Below are positions 52,955 through 62,082 of a stretch of DNA of 64,000 nt, one piece after another. The notes under the pieces were generated by a model, which was given only the letters and a program-made list of their open reading frames with translations, was not told where the DNA came from and made no database searches. Location: assembly GCA_020725925.1 (NCBI GenBank), contig DYTN01000001.1, positions 98,562 through 162,561 on the forward strand, given 5' to 3'. The position numbers and the translations under genes are program-made. How positions within the stretch are numbered: position 1 is the stretch's first letter; every line of letters begins with the position of its first letter. This DNA comes from Methanobacteriota archaeon. GTDB taxonomy: Archaea; Thermoplasmatota; Thermoplasmata; UBA10834.

Positions 52955-54058
52955 CTACTTCGAGTAGAACTCCTTCACGCAGTCGACCACGTAGCTGATC
53001 TGCTCTTGCGTGATGTCAGCGAACATCGGGATGGCGATGACCTCCTTGCAGCATTTCTCGGTGATTGGGAGCATCCCCTCCTTGAACCCGAACATCTCCT
53101 TGTAGATGGGCTGCAGGTGTATCGGGAGCTCGTAGTTCAAGCCCACACCGACGCCCTTGCCCTCCAGGAACGCCTTCAGCTCGTAGCGCCTCTTAGTCCT
53201 GAGCGTGTAGAGGTGGTAGACCGGGGAGACGTCCTTGGTCGGCCCAGGGGGGAGCACCAGGTCGCCGACGCCCTTCAGCATCTGATCGTACTGCTTCGCC
53301 GCCGCGCGTCTTTTCTCGTTCCACTCGGGCAGCATCTTGAGCTGCTCGAGGCCGACTGCCGCATTCGCTGAGTTGAGTCTGTAGGTGTACCCGATGATGT
53401 CGTGTTCGTAGTTGCTGCCCTTCTTGCGCCCGCAGTGCCTCATCCTGGTGCAGACGTCAACGACCTTATCGTCGTTGGTTGTGATCATGCCGCCGTCGCC
53501 GCCGACGTGCATGTTCTTTGTCGGGTAGAACGAGAAGCACCCTGCATGCGCCAGGTTCCCTGCCTTCCTGCCCTTGTAGACCGCGCCATGTGCCTGGGCT
53601 GCATCCTCGACGACCACAAAGTTGTTCTTCTTCGCGATGTCGTTGATCTCGTCCATCGCGGCCACGTGGCCATAGAGATGGACCGGTATGACCGCCTTCG
53701 TCTTGTTGTCAACGGCAGCCTTCAGCTTCGCTGGGTCGAGGGTGTAGTCCTTCTCAAGCACGTCCGCGAAGCCCGGAGCCACCCCGAAGGGGACGAACGC
53801 GTTCGTGGTCGCGACGAACGACATGGCCGGTGTGACGACCCTGTCCCCCGCCTTGATGCCGTGGGCCTGCAATGCAAGCTGGAGCGCGGCGGTCCCCGAG
53901 TTGACCGCTATCGCATACTTCGATCCGCACATCCTGGCGAAGGCCTCCTCGAACTTGAACACGCTCTCTCCGAGCGTGAGCCTCTCGTTCCTCAGGGCGT
54001 TCGCAGCGGCCTCGATCATCTTCTCGGTCATGACTGGCGATGCGATTGGAACCTTCAT
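52955..54058 (-). CDS. DegT/DnrJ/EryC1 sugar aminotransferase (WbpE-like role proposed)
   Basis: A 367-residue PLP aminotransferase. AVNSGTAALQLALQAHGIKAGD, VIPVHLYGHVAAMDEI, VVEDAAQAHGA, and the PLP Lys in SFYPTKNMHVGGDGG. ATG 54058 (MKVPIASPVMTEKMI) overlaps the acetyltransferase stop (ATGA). It would aminate a keto-sugar nucleotide, here possibly the 3-keto product of the neighbouring oxidoreductase. Confidence 0.92.
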   Translation of the reverse strand: MKVPIASPVMTEKMIEAAANALRNERLTLGESVFKFEEAFARMCGSKYAIAVNSGTAALQLALQAHGIKAGDRVVTPAMSFVATTNAFVPFGVAPGFADVLEKDYTLDPAKLKAAVDNKTKAVIPVHLYGHVAAMDEINDIAKKNNFVVVEDAAQAHGAVYKGRKAGNLAHAGCFSFYPTKNMHVGGDGGMITTNDDKVVDVCTRMRHCGRKKGSNYEHDIIGYTYRLNSANAAVGLEQLKMLPEWNEKRRAAAKQYDQMLKGVGDLVLPPGPTKDVSPVYHLYTLRTKRRYELKAFLEGKGVGVGLNYELPIHLQPIYKEMFGFKEGMLPITEKCCKEVIAIPMFADITQEQISYVVDCVKEFYSK

Positions 54059-54549
54059 CTCTTGCCCCTCTTGCTCTTCCGCTTCTTCGTGCCGGGTCCT
54101 CTCGAGCCTATCCTCTTCGCGGGGATCCCCGCGACGATGGTATTGGCCGGGACGTCTTTGGTCACCACGGCCCCCGCACCCACCAGGGCGTTCTCCCCTA
54201 TGGTCACGCCGCAGACTATCGTTGCGTTGGCGCCTATGGACGCTCCCTTCTTGACGAATGTCGGGACGACTTCCCATTCGCCAACGGCTTTCGGGATCTT
54301 GTCATTGGTGAAGCAGGCATGCGGCCCGATGAACACCTCGTCCTCAACCGTGACTCCTGAGGGGATGAATGCGAAGGCCTCGATCTTGCATCTGTCGCCG
54401 ATCGTCACCCCGCGCTGTATCTCCGCGTACGCGGCGATCTTGCAGTCCTTGCCTATCTTGCAGCCGTACAGGTTCACGTAGTCGCGCACGATGGTGTTCT
54501 CATCGATTTGCGCGTCCTCTATCCTGTAGTACTTGGCCAACAGCTTCAA
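54055..54549 (-). CDS. Left-handed beta-helix acetyltransferase (WbpD-like role proposed)
   Basis: About 164 residues of hexapeptide repeats (CKIGKDCKIAAYAEIQRGVTIG, ATIVCGVTIGENALVGAGAVVTKDVP, IVAGIPAKRIG) and a basic tail. No ATG fits; TTG 54549 or 54540 comes just after the likely start from TATAATAT (54585-54592). It would N-acetylate the amino sugar made by the overlapping aminotransferase gene. A longer upstream reading runs into galU antisense-like sequence and is rejected. Confidence 0.85.
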   Translation of the reverse strand: MKLLAKYYRIEDAQIDENTIVRDYVNLYGCKIGKDCKIAAYAEIQRGVTIGDRCKIEAFAFIPSGVTVEDEVFIGPHACFTNDKIPKAVGEWEVVPTFVKKGASIGANATIVCGVTIGENALVGAGAVVTKDVPANTIVAGIPAKRIGSRGPGTKKRKSKRGKR

Positions 54550-54632
54550 GTCAGACGCCTCTGGCAGCAGAATCCCGACGCGGCTATAATATGCTATTGC
54601 AGCTGGCGCCTTCGCTGTCAGTCGCGCCTGGC

Positions 54633-55493
54633 TCAGTGCTTCTTGTCCGCAAGCCCGCCAACGCCCTTGAGCTCGGCCGCGAGGTCCGTTCTCTCCATGC
54701 TGAGCGTGATGGTTGCCTTGACCCAATCGGCCTTGCTGCCTATGTCGAACCGTCTCCCCTTGAACTTCAGGCCGTACAGCCCGTTCTTGCGGCACAGGAG
54801 GCGCATCGCGTCGGTGAGCTGGTACTCCCCGCCCTTGCCCGGGCCGATCTTCTCGAGGAACGAGAATATCTCAGGCCTGAACACGTACCTGCCTATTATC
54901 GCGAGGTCCGACGGGGCCTCCTCGGGAGAGGGCTTCTCCACGAGGTCCTCGACCCTGTAGATCTCGTCCTTGACCCTCTTGCCCCTGATGACACCGTACC
55001 TGTGCAGCTTGGACCTCGGGACCTGCTCCACGCCGACGACTGATGTTCCCGTGTCCTCAAACACTTCGACGAGCTGGCCTATGCATGGCCTGTCGTTCAC
55101 GACGATGTCATCCCCGAGCATGACCGCGAAGGGCTCGTTCCCCACGTGCTTCTTGGCGCACAGGATCGCGTGCCCGAGCCCGAGCTGCTCCTTCTGGCGG
55201 ATGTAGAAGATGTCGGCCATCGAGGCTATCCTCTGCACCTCGGAGAGGGCCTCCGAGTTGCCGCTCTCCCTGAGCTTGTGCTCAAGCTCGTACGACTTGT
55301 CGAAGTGGTCCTCTATGGCCCTCTTGCCCCTGCCTGTGATGATGATGATGTCCGTCATGCCCGACGCGACGGCCTCCTCGACCACGTACTGTATCGCGGG
55401 TTTGTCGACCACGGGCAACATCTCCTTTGGCTGCGCCTTGGTCGCCGGCAGGAACCGTAGCCCGAGGCCCGCCGCGGGTATGACGACCTTCAT
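54633..55493 (-). CDS. galU: UTP-glucose-1-phosphate uridylyltransferase
   Basis: A 286-residue GalU. VIPAAGLGLRFLPATKAQPKEMLPVVDKP at the start (seen as PAAGLGLRFLPATKAQPKEM), ITGRGKRAIEDHFD, GHAILCAKKHVG, VMLGDDIV, and VEKPSPEEAPS. Makes UDP-glucose for glycan synthesis. ATG 55493 is 28 bases from ATTATAT (55518-55524), a leaderless start. The upstream gene ugd-like is divergent with its own promoter 40 bases away. Confidence 0.95.
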   Translation of the reverse strand: MKVVIPAAGLGLRFLPATKAQPKEMLPVVDKPAIQYVVEEAVASGMTDIIIITGRGKRAIEDHFDKSYELEHKLRESGNSEALSEVQRIASMADIFYIRQKEQLGLGHAILCAKKHVGNEPFAVMLGDDIVVNDRPCIGQLVEVFEDTGTSVVGVEQVPRSKLHRYGVIRGKRVKDEIYRVEDLVEKPSPEEAPSDLAIIGRYVFRPEIFSFLEKIGPGKGGEYQLTDAMRLLCRKNGLYGLKFKGRRFDIGSKADWVKATITLSMERTDLAAELKGVGGLADKKH

Positions 55494-55517
55494 CGTCCGA
55501 TTGAACGGCTGGTGTGG

Positions 55518-55568
55518 ATATAATCCTTTGCTGGCATGCCAGTGCCGATTGACGGAAGGGTTATTATG
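55518..55568. promoter_or_regulatory. Divergent promoters of galU and the UDP-sugar dehydrogenase
   Basis: ATATAAT (55518-55524) is centred 28 bases from the galU ATG on the minus strand. TTATTATG (55561-55568) is centred 27 bases from the dehydrogenase ATG on the plus strand. Both transcripts would be leaderless. Confidence 0.65.
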
Positions 55569-55590
55569 GCCCCTGCCAGTTCCGAGGCAT

Positions 55591-56910
55591 ATGAAGGTCT
55601 GCGTCATCGGAGCGGGATATGTCGGCCTCGCCACGGGCGTCATGTTCGCCAAGCTCGGGCACGATGTTGTCTGCGCCGACATAGACAGGGCACGAGTCAA
55701 GCTCGTGAACTCGGGAAGGCTGCCCTTCCACGAGCCCCCTCTCGAGAAGGAGCTCGCAAAAGCCGTCAGGAACGGCTTGCTCTCTGCCACGACAGATGAC
55801 GTCTCGGCGGCGAGGTCCGCGAAGGTCATCTTCATCTGCGTGCAGACGCCGTCGCTTCCTTCCGGGAAGATAGATGTCGGGCCGGTGAAGGCGGCCAGCA
55901 GGGCCGCAGCAAGGGCCCTCCGATCCGCAGACGACTACAAGGTCGTCGTCGTGAAGAGCACCGTCGTTCCATCCACCACGGACTCCGTCGTGAAGTCGAT
56001 CCTTGAGAGACGTTCGGGCAGAATCGCAGGGCGGGACTTCGGCCTCTGCATGAACCCCGAGTTCCTGCAGGAGGGCTCCGCGCTCAAGGACAGCATGGAA
56101 CCTTCCAGGATCGTTGTCGGTTCCGAGGAGAGGCGCGCAGCCGACCTGCTCATGAAGCTCTATGCTCCTATCAAAGCCCCGAAGGTCCGCACGGACCTTC
56201 GCTCAGCGGAGATGATCAAGTACGCCTCCAACACGTTCCTCGCGACGAAGATATCCTTCGCCAACGAGGTCGCGAACATGTGCGTGCGATTCGGCATCGA
56301 CTCGGATGCCGTGCTCCGGGCCGCCGGGCTCGATCCGAGGATAGGCCCATTGTTCCTCAAGCCCGGCCTTGGCTTCGGAGGCAGCTGTCTGCCGAAAGAC
56401 GTGAAGGCGCTCAGGGACAAGGCGAAGAGAGAAGGCTACAGCTCGAAGCTGCTCTCCGCGCTCTTGGCGATCAACGAGCAGCAACCTCTCGAGGGTGTGA
56501 GGCTGCTTGAGGAAGCCCTCGGGGGGCTCAAGGGCAAGAGAGTCGCCGTGCTCGGCCTCGCCTTCAAAGGGGGCGTGGACGACATCAGAGAGACGCGGGC
56601 CGTCCCGCTGATAACCCAGCTCCTTGCGAAAGGCGCCAAGGTGGTCGCCTTCGACCCGATGGCCATGCCCAACTTCATCAAGGTCATGCCCACGATCGAA
56701 TACTCCTCCTCCGCAGCCGAGTGCCTCAAGGGGGCCGACGGGTGCATCATACAGGCGGATTGGCCCGAGTTCAGGAGGCTGGGCAAGAAGGACTTCAGCA
56801 GGATGCGCACGCCCGTCGTCGTGGACGGCAGGAGATGCCTCGATCCCGAAGCCGTGGCGAGAGCAGGGGGAAGGTACCTCGGCATCGGGTACGGCCGCTC
56901 GCCCGGATGA
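55591..56910 (+). CDS. UDP-glucose/UDP-GlcNAc 6-dehydrogenase family
   Basis: A 439-residue nucleotide-sugar dehydrogenase. NAD loop KVCVIGAGYVGLATGVMFA, FICVQTPS, MNPEFLQEGSALKD, AEMIKYASNTFLATKISFANE, catalytic Cys in GLGFGGSCLPKDVKAL, and VLGLAFKGGVDDIRETRA. It oxidises a UDP-hexose to the uronic acid. UDP-glucose and UDP-GlcNAc enzymes are hard to separate by eye; next to the WbpB/D/E-like genes, UDP-GlcNAc (WbpA role) is a good alternative to UDP-glucose. Confidence 0.92.
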   Translation: MKVCVIGAGYVGLATGVMFAKLGHDVVCADIDRARVKLVNSGRLPFHEPPLEKELAKAVRNGLLSATTDDVSAARSAKVIFICVQTPSLPSGKIDVGPVKAASRAAARALRSADDYKVVVVKSTVVPSTTDSVVKSILERRSGRIAGRDFGLCMNPEFLQEGSALKDSMEPSRIVVGSEERRAADLLMKLYAPIKAPKVRTDLRSAEMIKYASNTFLATKISFANEVANMCVRFGIDSDAVLRAAGLDPRIGPLFLKPGLGFGGSCLPKDVKALRDKAKREGYSSKLLSALLAINEQQPLEGVRLLEEALGGLKGKRVAVLGLAFKGGVDDIRETRAVPLITQLLAKGAKVVAFDPMAMPNFIKVMPTIEYSSSAAECLKGADGCIIQADWPEFRRLGKKDFSRMRTPVVVDGRRCLDPEAVARAGGRYLGIGYGRSPG

Positions 56911-56970
56911 CGAGCCAGCAAGGCTGCAAATCATAATATCGTGCAAACGGTCTCCAGAGGGACAACCGGT

Positions 56971-57804
56971 ATGAAGATCAGCATAGTCCTCAACCTGCTC
57001 AACGAGGCGAAGCACATAAGGGACCTCCTGGACAGCCTCGTGGTCCAGGAGCCCCCGTTCGAGATCATCGTCGTCGATGCCGGCAGCTGGGACGGGACGG
57101 TCGAGACCGTGAAGAGGTACATGCAGAAGCACCCTGAGATACAGCTCTTCCACAAGCCGGGGAGCAGGGGCGAGAGCACCAACTTCGGCATCATAAAGGC
57201 GAAGGCAGATGTCATCGCAACGACCGGCGGGGACTGCATAGCCAACCCGTTTTGGCTCAAGGAGCTCAGGGAGACGCTCAGGAGCTACGACATAGCTGCT
57301 GGCAAGACCATAAACATCGGATATCACGCGTTTCAGGAACTCGAGCGCGTGGAGCTGTACCACAGGGGCATGGACATATCGTACCCGAGCGGGAACATGG
57401 CCTGGCACAGGAAGGTTTTGGACGACGTTGTGGGGTTCGACCCCTGGTTCGTCACCGCGGAGGACATAGACCTCAACTACAGGGCGGTCGAGAAGGGCTA
57501 CAGGCTGGGGTACAACGAAGAGGCCATCGTCTACCACCGCATGAAGGAGGGCTTCATGAAGTTCTTCAAGCAGGCCTTCTGGAACGGGTGGGGTCGGAAG
57601 CAGCTGACCATGAAGCACGGCCGGCTCTGGGGGAGCTACAAGCCTCAGAGGCTCCTGGAGACCAGCAAATCGCTCTGGGCCGTCGCCCGGCTGCTGTTTG
57701 CGGTCCTCGGCTATCTGATGTGCAAGTTCTACGAGAAGTCGCCCTATGCCCTGCCCGCCGAGAAGCGCGTGAAGCGGTTCAGGTTTGTATTCCCGGGGAG
57801 GTGA
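56971..57804 (+). CDS. Glycosyltransferase family 2, with C-terminal hydrophobic segment
   Basis: A 277-residue GT-A enzyme. KISIVLNLLNEAKHIRDLLDSL, IIVVDAGSWDGTVETV, a TGGDCI motif replacing the usual DxD, and SGNMAWHRKVLDDVVGFDPWF with TAEDIDLNYRA. One weak hydrophobic helix near 240-255. ATG 56971 is chosen; the CATAATATC element at 56931-56940 is its TATA, so the GTG at 56941 is excluded. Confidence 0.88.
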   Translation: MKISIVLNLLNEAKHIRDLLDSLVVQEPPFEIIVVDAGSWDGTVETVKRYMQKHPEIQLFHKPGSRGESTNFGIIKAKADVIATTGGDCIANPFWLKELRETLRSYDIAAGKTINIGYHAFQELERVELYHRGMDISYPSGNMAWHRKVLDDVVGFDPWFVTAEDIDLNYRAVEKGYRLGYNEEAIVYHRMKEGFMKFFKQAFWNGWGRKQLTMKHGRLWGSYKPQRLLETSKSLWAVARLLFAVLGYLMCKFYEKSPYALPAEKRVKRFRFVFPGR

Positions 57805-58481
57805 TCGCTCTGGCCGGAGGAAGGGTGTCCGTCATCATACCGACGATGAACGAGGAAGAGAGCATCGGACTCGTGATTGACGAGGTGAAGTCGGCGCTCG
57901 GGCCGATGCTGCTCGAGGTGCTCGTGGTCGACACGGACTCGAAGGACCGGACAAGGGAGATCGCGGCCGGCAAAGGAGCGACTGTCGTCGACGAGCCGAG
58001 GCGTGGGTATGGGCGGGCCTACAAGACGGGATTCGAGAAGGCGTCTGGGGAAATCATCGCCACGCTCGACGCCGACATGACCTATCCCGCATCTGACATC
58101 CCGAAGCTGGTTGGGATGCTCGATGACCAGAAGCTCGACTTCATCACGACGAACAGGTTCGCCAACATGGAGAAGGGCGCGATGGGGGCGAAGCACAGGT
58201 TCGGTAACTGGGTGCTCTCCGCGACTGCTCGGACCCTCTTCAGGGTCAAGGTCAGGGACTCTCAGAGCGGGATGTGGGTCTTCAGGCGGGCCATTCTGAA
58301 GGATCTGGTGCTAGAGAGCGACCATATGGCCCTCTCCGAGGAGATCAAGATCGAGGCCTTTAGGAACGTCAGGGCGGCCGAGGTCCCGATCAGATACCGC
58401 GCGCGTATGGGGGACGTGAAGCTGAGCAGCTGGCGGGACGGGAGCGGCAATCTCAAGTATCTCCTCAAGAAGAGGTTCTGA
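57801..58481 (+). CDS. Glycosyltransferase family 2, dolichol-phosphate mannosyltransferase-like
   Basis: A 226-residue GT2 without membrane helices. VSVIIPTMNEEESIGLVIDEV, VLVVDTDSKDRTREIA, RGYGRAYKTGFEKASGEIIATLDADMTYP in pieces (DADMTYP is the DxD), and VRDSQSGMWVFRR. Close to DPM1/DPG synthases that charge polyprenyl phosphate with a hexose. GTG 57801 overlaps the preceding stop. The uppS product made elsewhere in the window would supply the lipid. Confidence 0.88.
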   Translation: MIALAGGRVSVIIPTMNEEESIGLVIDEVKSALGPMLLEVLVVDTDSKDRTREIAAGKGATVVDEPRRGYGRAYKTGFEKASGEIIATLDADMTYPASDIPKLVGMLDDQKLDFITTNRFANMEKGAMGAKHRFGNWVLSATARTLFRVKVRDSQSGMWVFRRAILKDLVLESDHMALSEEIKIEAFRNVRAAEVPIRYRARMGDVKLSSWRDGSGNLKYLLKKRF

Positions 58482-58485
58482 GGGC

Positions 58486-60366
58486 CTACCCGTTCTCCGC
58501 GCGCCCTTTCCAGAGCATAAGCGCGAACGCGAGGACTAGCGCACCAGGAAGAAGGCTGAACAGGAGCAGCACACCCTCGCTCGGCTCGGCCGGATACTGG
58601 GCGGACGCGACCAGCATTGTCGTGGCGGAGTTGTTCGCTGGCACAATCGCTGACCATGTCGCAAGGACATCCCCAGATCCCCTCTCCAGAAGCTCGACCG
58701 AGATCGCCTCCCCGACGGCCGCCTCCTCGGGCACATCGAGAGTTATGGTGAAGTCGTGCCCGACATCCTCGATGGTCTTCTGAGTCCGGGTGGTTGTGAC
58801 CCGTACATCGTACATCGGGTCTTCCAGCTGGTCCTCGGGGCCCAGCTCGACATGGATCCTCGCGACTCCGGGAACAGTCGTGGTCACGGTGGCGTACGAT
58901 TCAGCGGCTCCTGAGTTGCCAGCGCTAGTCGACAGCACCAACGTGCCTGCGTACTCCGGCGAGTAGGGAATCGTAATCGTCTGGCCAGCGCCCGTGGCCC
59001 GGTCGATGTACGCGAAGCCGCCCACCTCCTGCCGGAACGTCCACACGCTCAGGTCCTCGTAGCTTGTCGGCCAGTCGATCTGGATCGCCTCGAGCTCCGC
59101 ATCGGCGTCGGTGTTCACATGGCTCACTGTCGGTCCCTGTTCGGTCTCGAGGTCCTGAGCGTCCGCACGGGCAGTCCTGCTGAACTCGTCCCAGAATGAG
59201 CCCGAGATGCTCAGCAGGCCGTACTCAACATCCCCGGGTGCAGCGCTTGGCATATAGATGGCCGCTCCAGTCGACCTGTTCACCCACACATCGTCGGCAG
59301 GATACGGGTGCGAGTACTTCCCGAAGTGTGTCACCATGTCCTTGTAGGAGAGGGCCGTCCGGATGGCCAGCAGCTTCATCTCGTACGGGATGTCGCTCTC
59401 CTGGAGCCTGTCCAAGACATCGCCGAGGTCCGCATACCACTCTGTCTCGTATTGCTCTGCGCCCGTGAGGGCGGAGTTCGTCCTCGAGTGGAACAGCGGG
59501 TCGAACCTGACTCCCTGGGCCGAGAGCTGCTCGAGGTAGGCGCCAACCTGCTCAAACCCGGACAGGTCGAACAGTGCCATGGTGGCGGAGTACGGCGAGG
59601 TCTGCGCTGCCCAGCTGATGTACTCGTCTACGATGATCGTGCCGAGGTCCTCTGGGGACTGGCTCACGTCATCTGCAAGGCCGTCGAGGATCTCCTTGTA
59701 CGGCAGCCCCTGGTTGGGTATGTTGGTCTCAGCGGCGACGAAGTAGTCGGCATACCCGCGTATCTCATACAGCATCTCCATCGTCGCCTCGGCGCAGGCG
59801 TCTATGACAACGAGGTCGAGGCTTCTTCCAAGATGAGACGCGGCGTACGAGAGGGAAGTCCTAATCTCAGGGAGGGTCAGGAAGTCCACGCCGTCTGGGC
59901 ATAATCCGCGCCAGCCGGACCCGTGGCCCCACAGGACGAGCACGAACCTGTCCGCGGGGAATGTGTCCACCGAGAACTCCAGGAACGCGGACAGAGTATC
60001 TGACGAGGCCATGTTGACCTCGCCGGTCGCGGGTATCACCGCGCGATCGTCGTCGATGGGCGTAGAGACGATTTCGTCTTGGGACGCGTTGGTGTCGGGC
60101 TGGACCTTGAGGAGCATCGAGTCGCCGAACCCTGCCAGGTCTATGAGCGCGATGATGCTCGTTCCTGGTCCCTGCGCTGCGGCCTCCATGGCGTTCAGAT
60201 TGTCCTGCCACGGCAGCGGGACCGTCGTATCGTCGGCCATGTAGACCATGACGGTCCACGTTGACTGCTGCGCAGTGTGTTGCTCAGCTGTCATCGATAC
60301 AGGCGCCTGTGCAGGGAAGAGGACAAGTGCAAGCGCCCAAGCGAGGGCAAGCGACGCCCGGTTCAT
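58486..60366 (-). CDS. Clostripain-family (C11) cysteine protease, secreted and membrane-anchored
   Basis: A 626-residue protein. Signal peptide at the start (LALAWALALVLFPAQA). Peptidase domain: TVMVYMADDTTVP, His148 in LWGHGSGW and Cys191 in VVIDACAEA, the clan CD dyad. Beta-rich region 390-595, then one transmembrane helix (VLLLFSLLPGALVLAFALML) with a short positive tail. It should cleave after Arg/Lys outside the cell or process surface proteins. TATA-like ATCTTATTGTACC at about 60392-60402. Confidence 0.88.
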   Translation of the reverse strand: MNRASLALAWALALVLFPAQAPVSMTAEQHTAQQSTWTVMVYMADDTTVPLPWQDNLNAMEAAAQGPGTSIIALIDLAGFGDSMLLKVQPDTNASQDEIVSTPIDDDRAVIPATGEVNMASSDTLSAFLEFSVDTFPADRFVLVLWGHGSGWRGLCPDGVDFLTLPEIRTSLSYAASHLGRSLDLVVIDACAEATMEMLYEIRGYADYFVAAETNIPNQGLPYKEILDGLADDVSQSPEDLGTIIVDEYISWAAQTSPYSATMALFDLSGFEQVGAYLEQLSAQGVRFDPLFHSRTNSALTGAEQYETEWYADLGDVLDRLQESDIPYEMKLLAIRTALSYKDMVTHFGKYSHPYPADDVWVNRSTGAAIYMPSAAPGDVEYGLLSISGSFWDEFSRTARADAQDLETEQGPTVSHVNTDADAELEAIQIDWPTSYEDLSVWTFRQEVGGFAYIDRATGAGQTITIPYSPEYAGTLVLSTSAGNSGAAESYATVTTTVPGVARIHVELGPEDQLEDPMYDVRVTTTRTQKTIEDVGHDFTITLDVPEEAAVGEAISVELLERGSGDVLATWSAIVPANNSATTMLVASAQYPAEPSEGVLLLFSLLPGALVLAFALMLWKGRAENG

Positions 60367-60416
60367 CTGGGGGGATTAGCGCGGGCTGGGTACAATAAGA
60401 TTTCATCGCAAATCTG

Positions 60417-60971
60417 TCAGACCATGCCAGCAGCGACCAGGCTGGACCGGACGTCCTTCTTGAACTTCGATAAGTTCTTTCGCTGGTAGAGGCACGCAGC
60501 GGGATGATATGTGACGACGACCTTGGCACGCACATCTCCCAATACGACGGATCGCTCTGTACCGACGGCCTTCGCCATCTTCACCCTCTTTCCCAGCAGG
60601 TGCTCGGCCACCGTCTGGCCAAGGGCGCAGATCACCATCGGGGAGACCTCCCTGAGCTCGCTGGACAGGTACAGCCCTGTGCAGGTCCTCGTCTCGTCCT
60701 TCCTCGGGCGTCTGTTCTTGGGCGGCCTGCACTTCACGAGGTTCGAAATGTACACCTGGTCCCTAGCCACGCCTGCATCCCTGAGTGCGTCGTCTAGTAC
60801 CTTCCCCGCGCGGCCCACAAAGGGCTCACCCTTGATGTCCTCGTCCTTGCCAGGTGCCTCACCAATGAAGACAACCCTCGCGTCGCACGGGCCAGTCCCT
60901 GGCACGACCCTGTTGCGGCCCTTCGATAAGCGGCACCTGGTGCAACCGAGGTCTATGTTCCCGCAGCTCAT
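60417..60971 (-). CDS. Uracil-DNA glycosylase, family 4 (4Fe-4S)
   Basis: A 184-residue UDG. GEAPGKDEDIKGEPFVGRAGK (active-site motif, GEAPG) and the C-terminal TYHPAA motif. The iron-sulfur ligands have the family spacing: C10, C13, C81 and C97. It removes uracil from deaminated cytosine. Overlaps the pyrE stop by 4 bases (ATGA). Confidence 0.94.
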   Translation of the reverse strand: MSCGNIDLGCTRCRLSKGRNRVVPGTGPCDARVVFIGEAPGKDEDIKGEPFVGRAGKVLDDALRDAGVARDQVYISNLVKCRPPKNRRPRKDETRTCTGLYLSSELREVSPMVICALGQTVAEHLLGKRVKMAKAVGTERSVVLGDVRAKVVVTYHPAACLYQRKNLSKFKKDVRSSLVAAGMV

Positions 60972-61468
60972 GCAAGGTCCTTTGCCTTGAATATCGAGAC
61001 AAGCTGGATGCCGTGCTCCGTGAGCATCTCCGTGGCGCCCTCCTCCCTGTCGACCACGACCACGGCCTTTGTGACGTTCGCTCCCTTCTCCCTCAGCGCC
61101 GTGACGACCTTCATGGTCGACCCGCCCGTCGTGGCAACGTCCTCGACAACAACGAACTTGTCCCCGGGGTACACCTCGCCCTCGATCAGCTCCTTTGTCC
61201 CGTGGTCCTTGGGCTCCTTCCTGACCATCACGAAGGGCCTGTTGGTCTCGAGCGCCACCGCAACGGCCAGGGGGACCGCCCCGAGCGCCATGCCCGCGAT
61301 CTTGGCCTCCCCCACGTGAGGGGCCATCGCCTTGCCTATCTCGCGGAGCACCTTCGGGTCGGTGCTCGCGCGCTTGATGTTCACGAAGTAGTTGCTCTTC
61401 CTCCCCGACGCGAGAACGAAGTCCCCTGTCTGTACGACCTTCATGTCCTTGAGCATCTGCTTCAGCAT
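60968..61468 (-). CDS. pyrE: Orotate phosphoribosyltransferase
   Basis: A 166-residue phosphoribosyltransferase. PRPP-binding motif VVVEDVATTGGST, GAVPLAVAVALE, and VRKEPKDHGT in the flexible catalytic loop. Converts orotate plus PRPP to OMP in pyrimidine synthesis. ATG 61468 follows GGTGGAGGT, a good ribosome-binding site, 10 bases after the carS stop. Confidence 0.94.
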   Translation of the reverse strand: MLKQMLKDMKVVQTGDFVLASGRKSNYFVNIKRASTDPKVLREIGKAMAPHVGEAKIAGMALGAVPLAVAVALETNRPFVMVRKEPKDHGTKELIEGEVYPGDKFVVVEDVATTGGSTMKVVTALREKGANVTKAVVVVDREEGATEMLTEHGIQLVSIFKAKDLA

Positions 61469-61478
61469 GACCTCCACC

Positions 61479-62042
61479 CTACCAGGGCACATCCTTCTTG
61501 CCCAACTTATAACCTATGATGTTGACGCCCCTGTGGAGCAGCGGGACAACGACCAGGAACAGTATCAGGCCGTAGATACTGTTGCCTTCGATGTAGTGGT
61601 CCAGGAACCAGCCGGGCTGGAAGACCAGGACCATGACGACCGCTCCCAGGACGAAGTTGTACTGGTCGAGGACCGGCGCCTTCTTGCCCCTGCTGATGTC
61701 CAGCCGTCTCTTGATGAGTGAACCGGCGCTGTCACCGAGCATCGACCCGAAGGCCAGGGAGAGCACCACGCAGAGTGAGCTCGGCCAAGAGCCGTACCCC
61801 CAATCGTCCTGCGCGTCAAGCAGTTCCGCGACGCCCATCAGCACGAGCCCGAGAACAACGCCCGATGCAGCGCCCCCGAAGAATCCGCGCCATGTCTTGC
61901 CGTCGCCCAGGACCCTCTTGCCCCTCCAGCTCCTGCCGAAGTCCATGGGCTTCCCGCCCCCGAACAGGACCGCCGCGGAGTTGGGCACAAGCGCTGGGAT
62001 CATAAGCCACACGCCAGCTAGCGCAGCCTCGAGAGGCGTCAT
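61479..62042 (-). CDS. carS: CDP-archaeol synthase (CarS)
   Basis: A 187-residue membrane protein with about five helices. PNSAAVLFGGGKPMDFG, GDGKTWRGFFGGA, and FGSMLGDSAGSLIKRRLDISRGKKAPVLDQ in pieces (GDSAGSLIKRRL, KKAPVLDQYNFV), all CarS signatures. It activates unsaturated archaetidic acid with CTP, the first head-group step in archaeal phospholipids. ATG 62042 is 28 bases from CTAATAATGG (62065-62074). Confidence 0.95.
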   Translation of the reverse strand: MTPLEAALAGVWLMIPALVPNSAAVLFGGGKPMDFGRSWRGKRVLGDGKTWRGFFGGAASGVVLGLVLMGVAELLDAQDDWGYGSWPSSLCVVLSLAFGSMLGDSAGSLIKRRLDISRGKKAPVLDQYNFVLGAVVMVLVFQPGWFLDHYIEGNSIYGLILFLVVVPLLHRGVNIIGYKLGKKDVPW

Positions 62043-62082
62043 CCGCGAGCGTATCGGAGAACACGCTAATAATGGGAGCGCA

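Noticed and set aside
56941..56971. GTG 56941 as the start of the first GT2 gene
   Set aside because: It follows directly on the CATAATATC promoter element, so it would precede the transcript; ATG 56971 gives the normal KISIVLN start.
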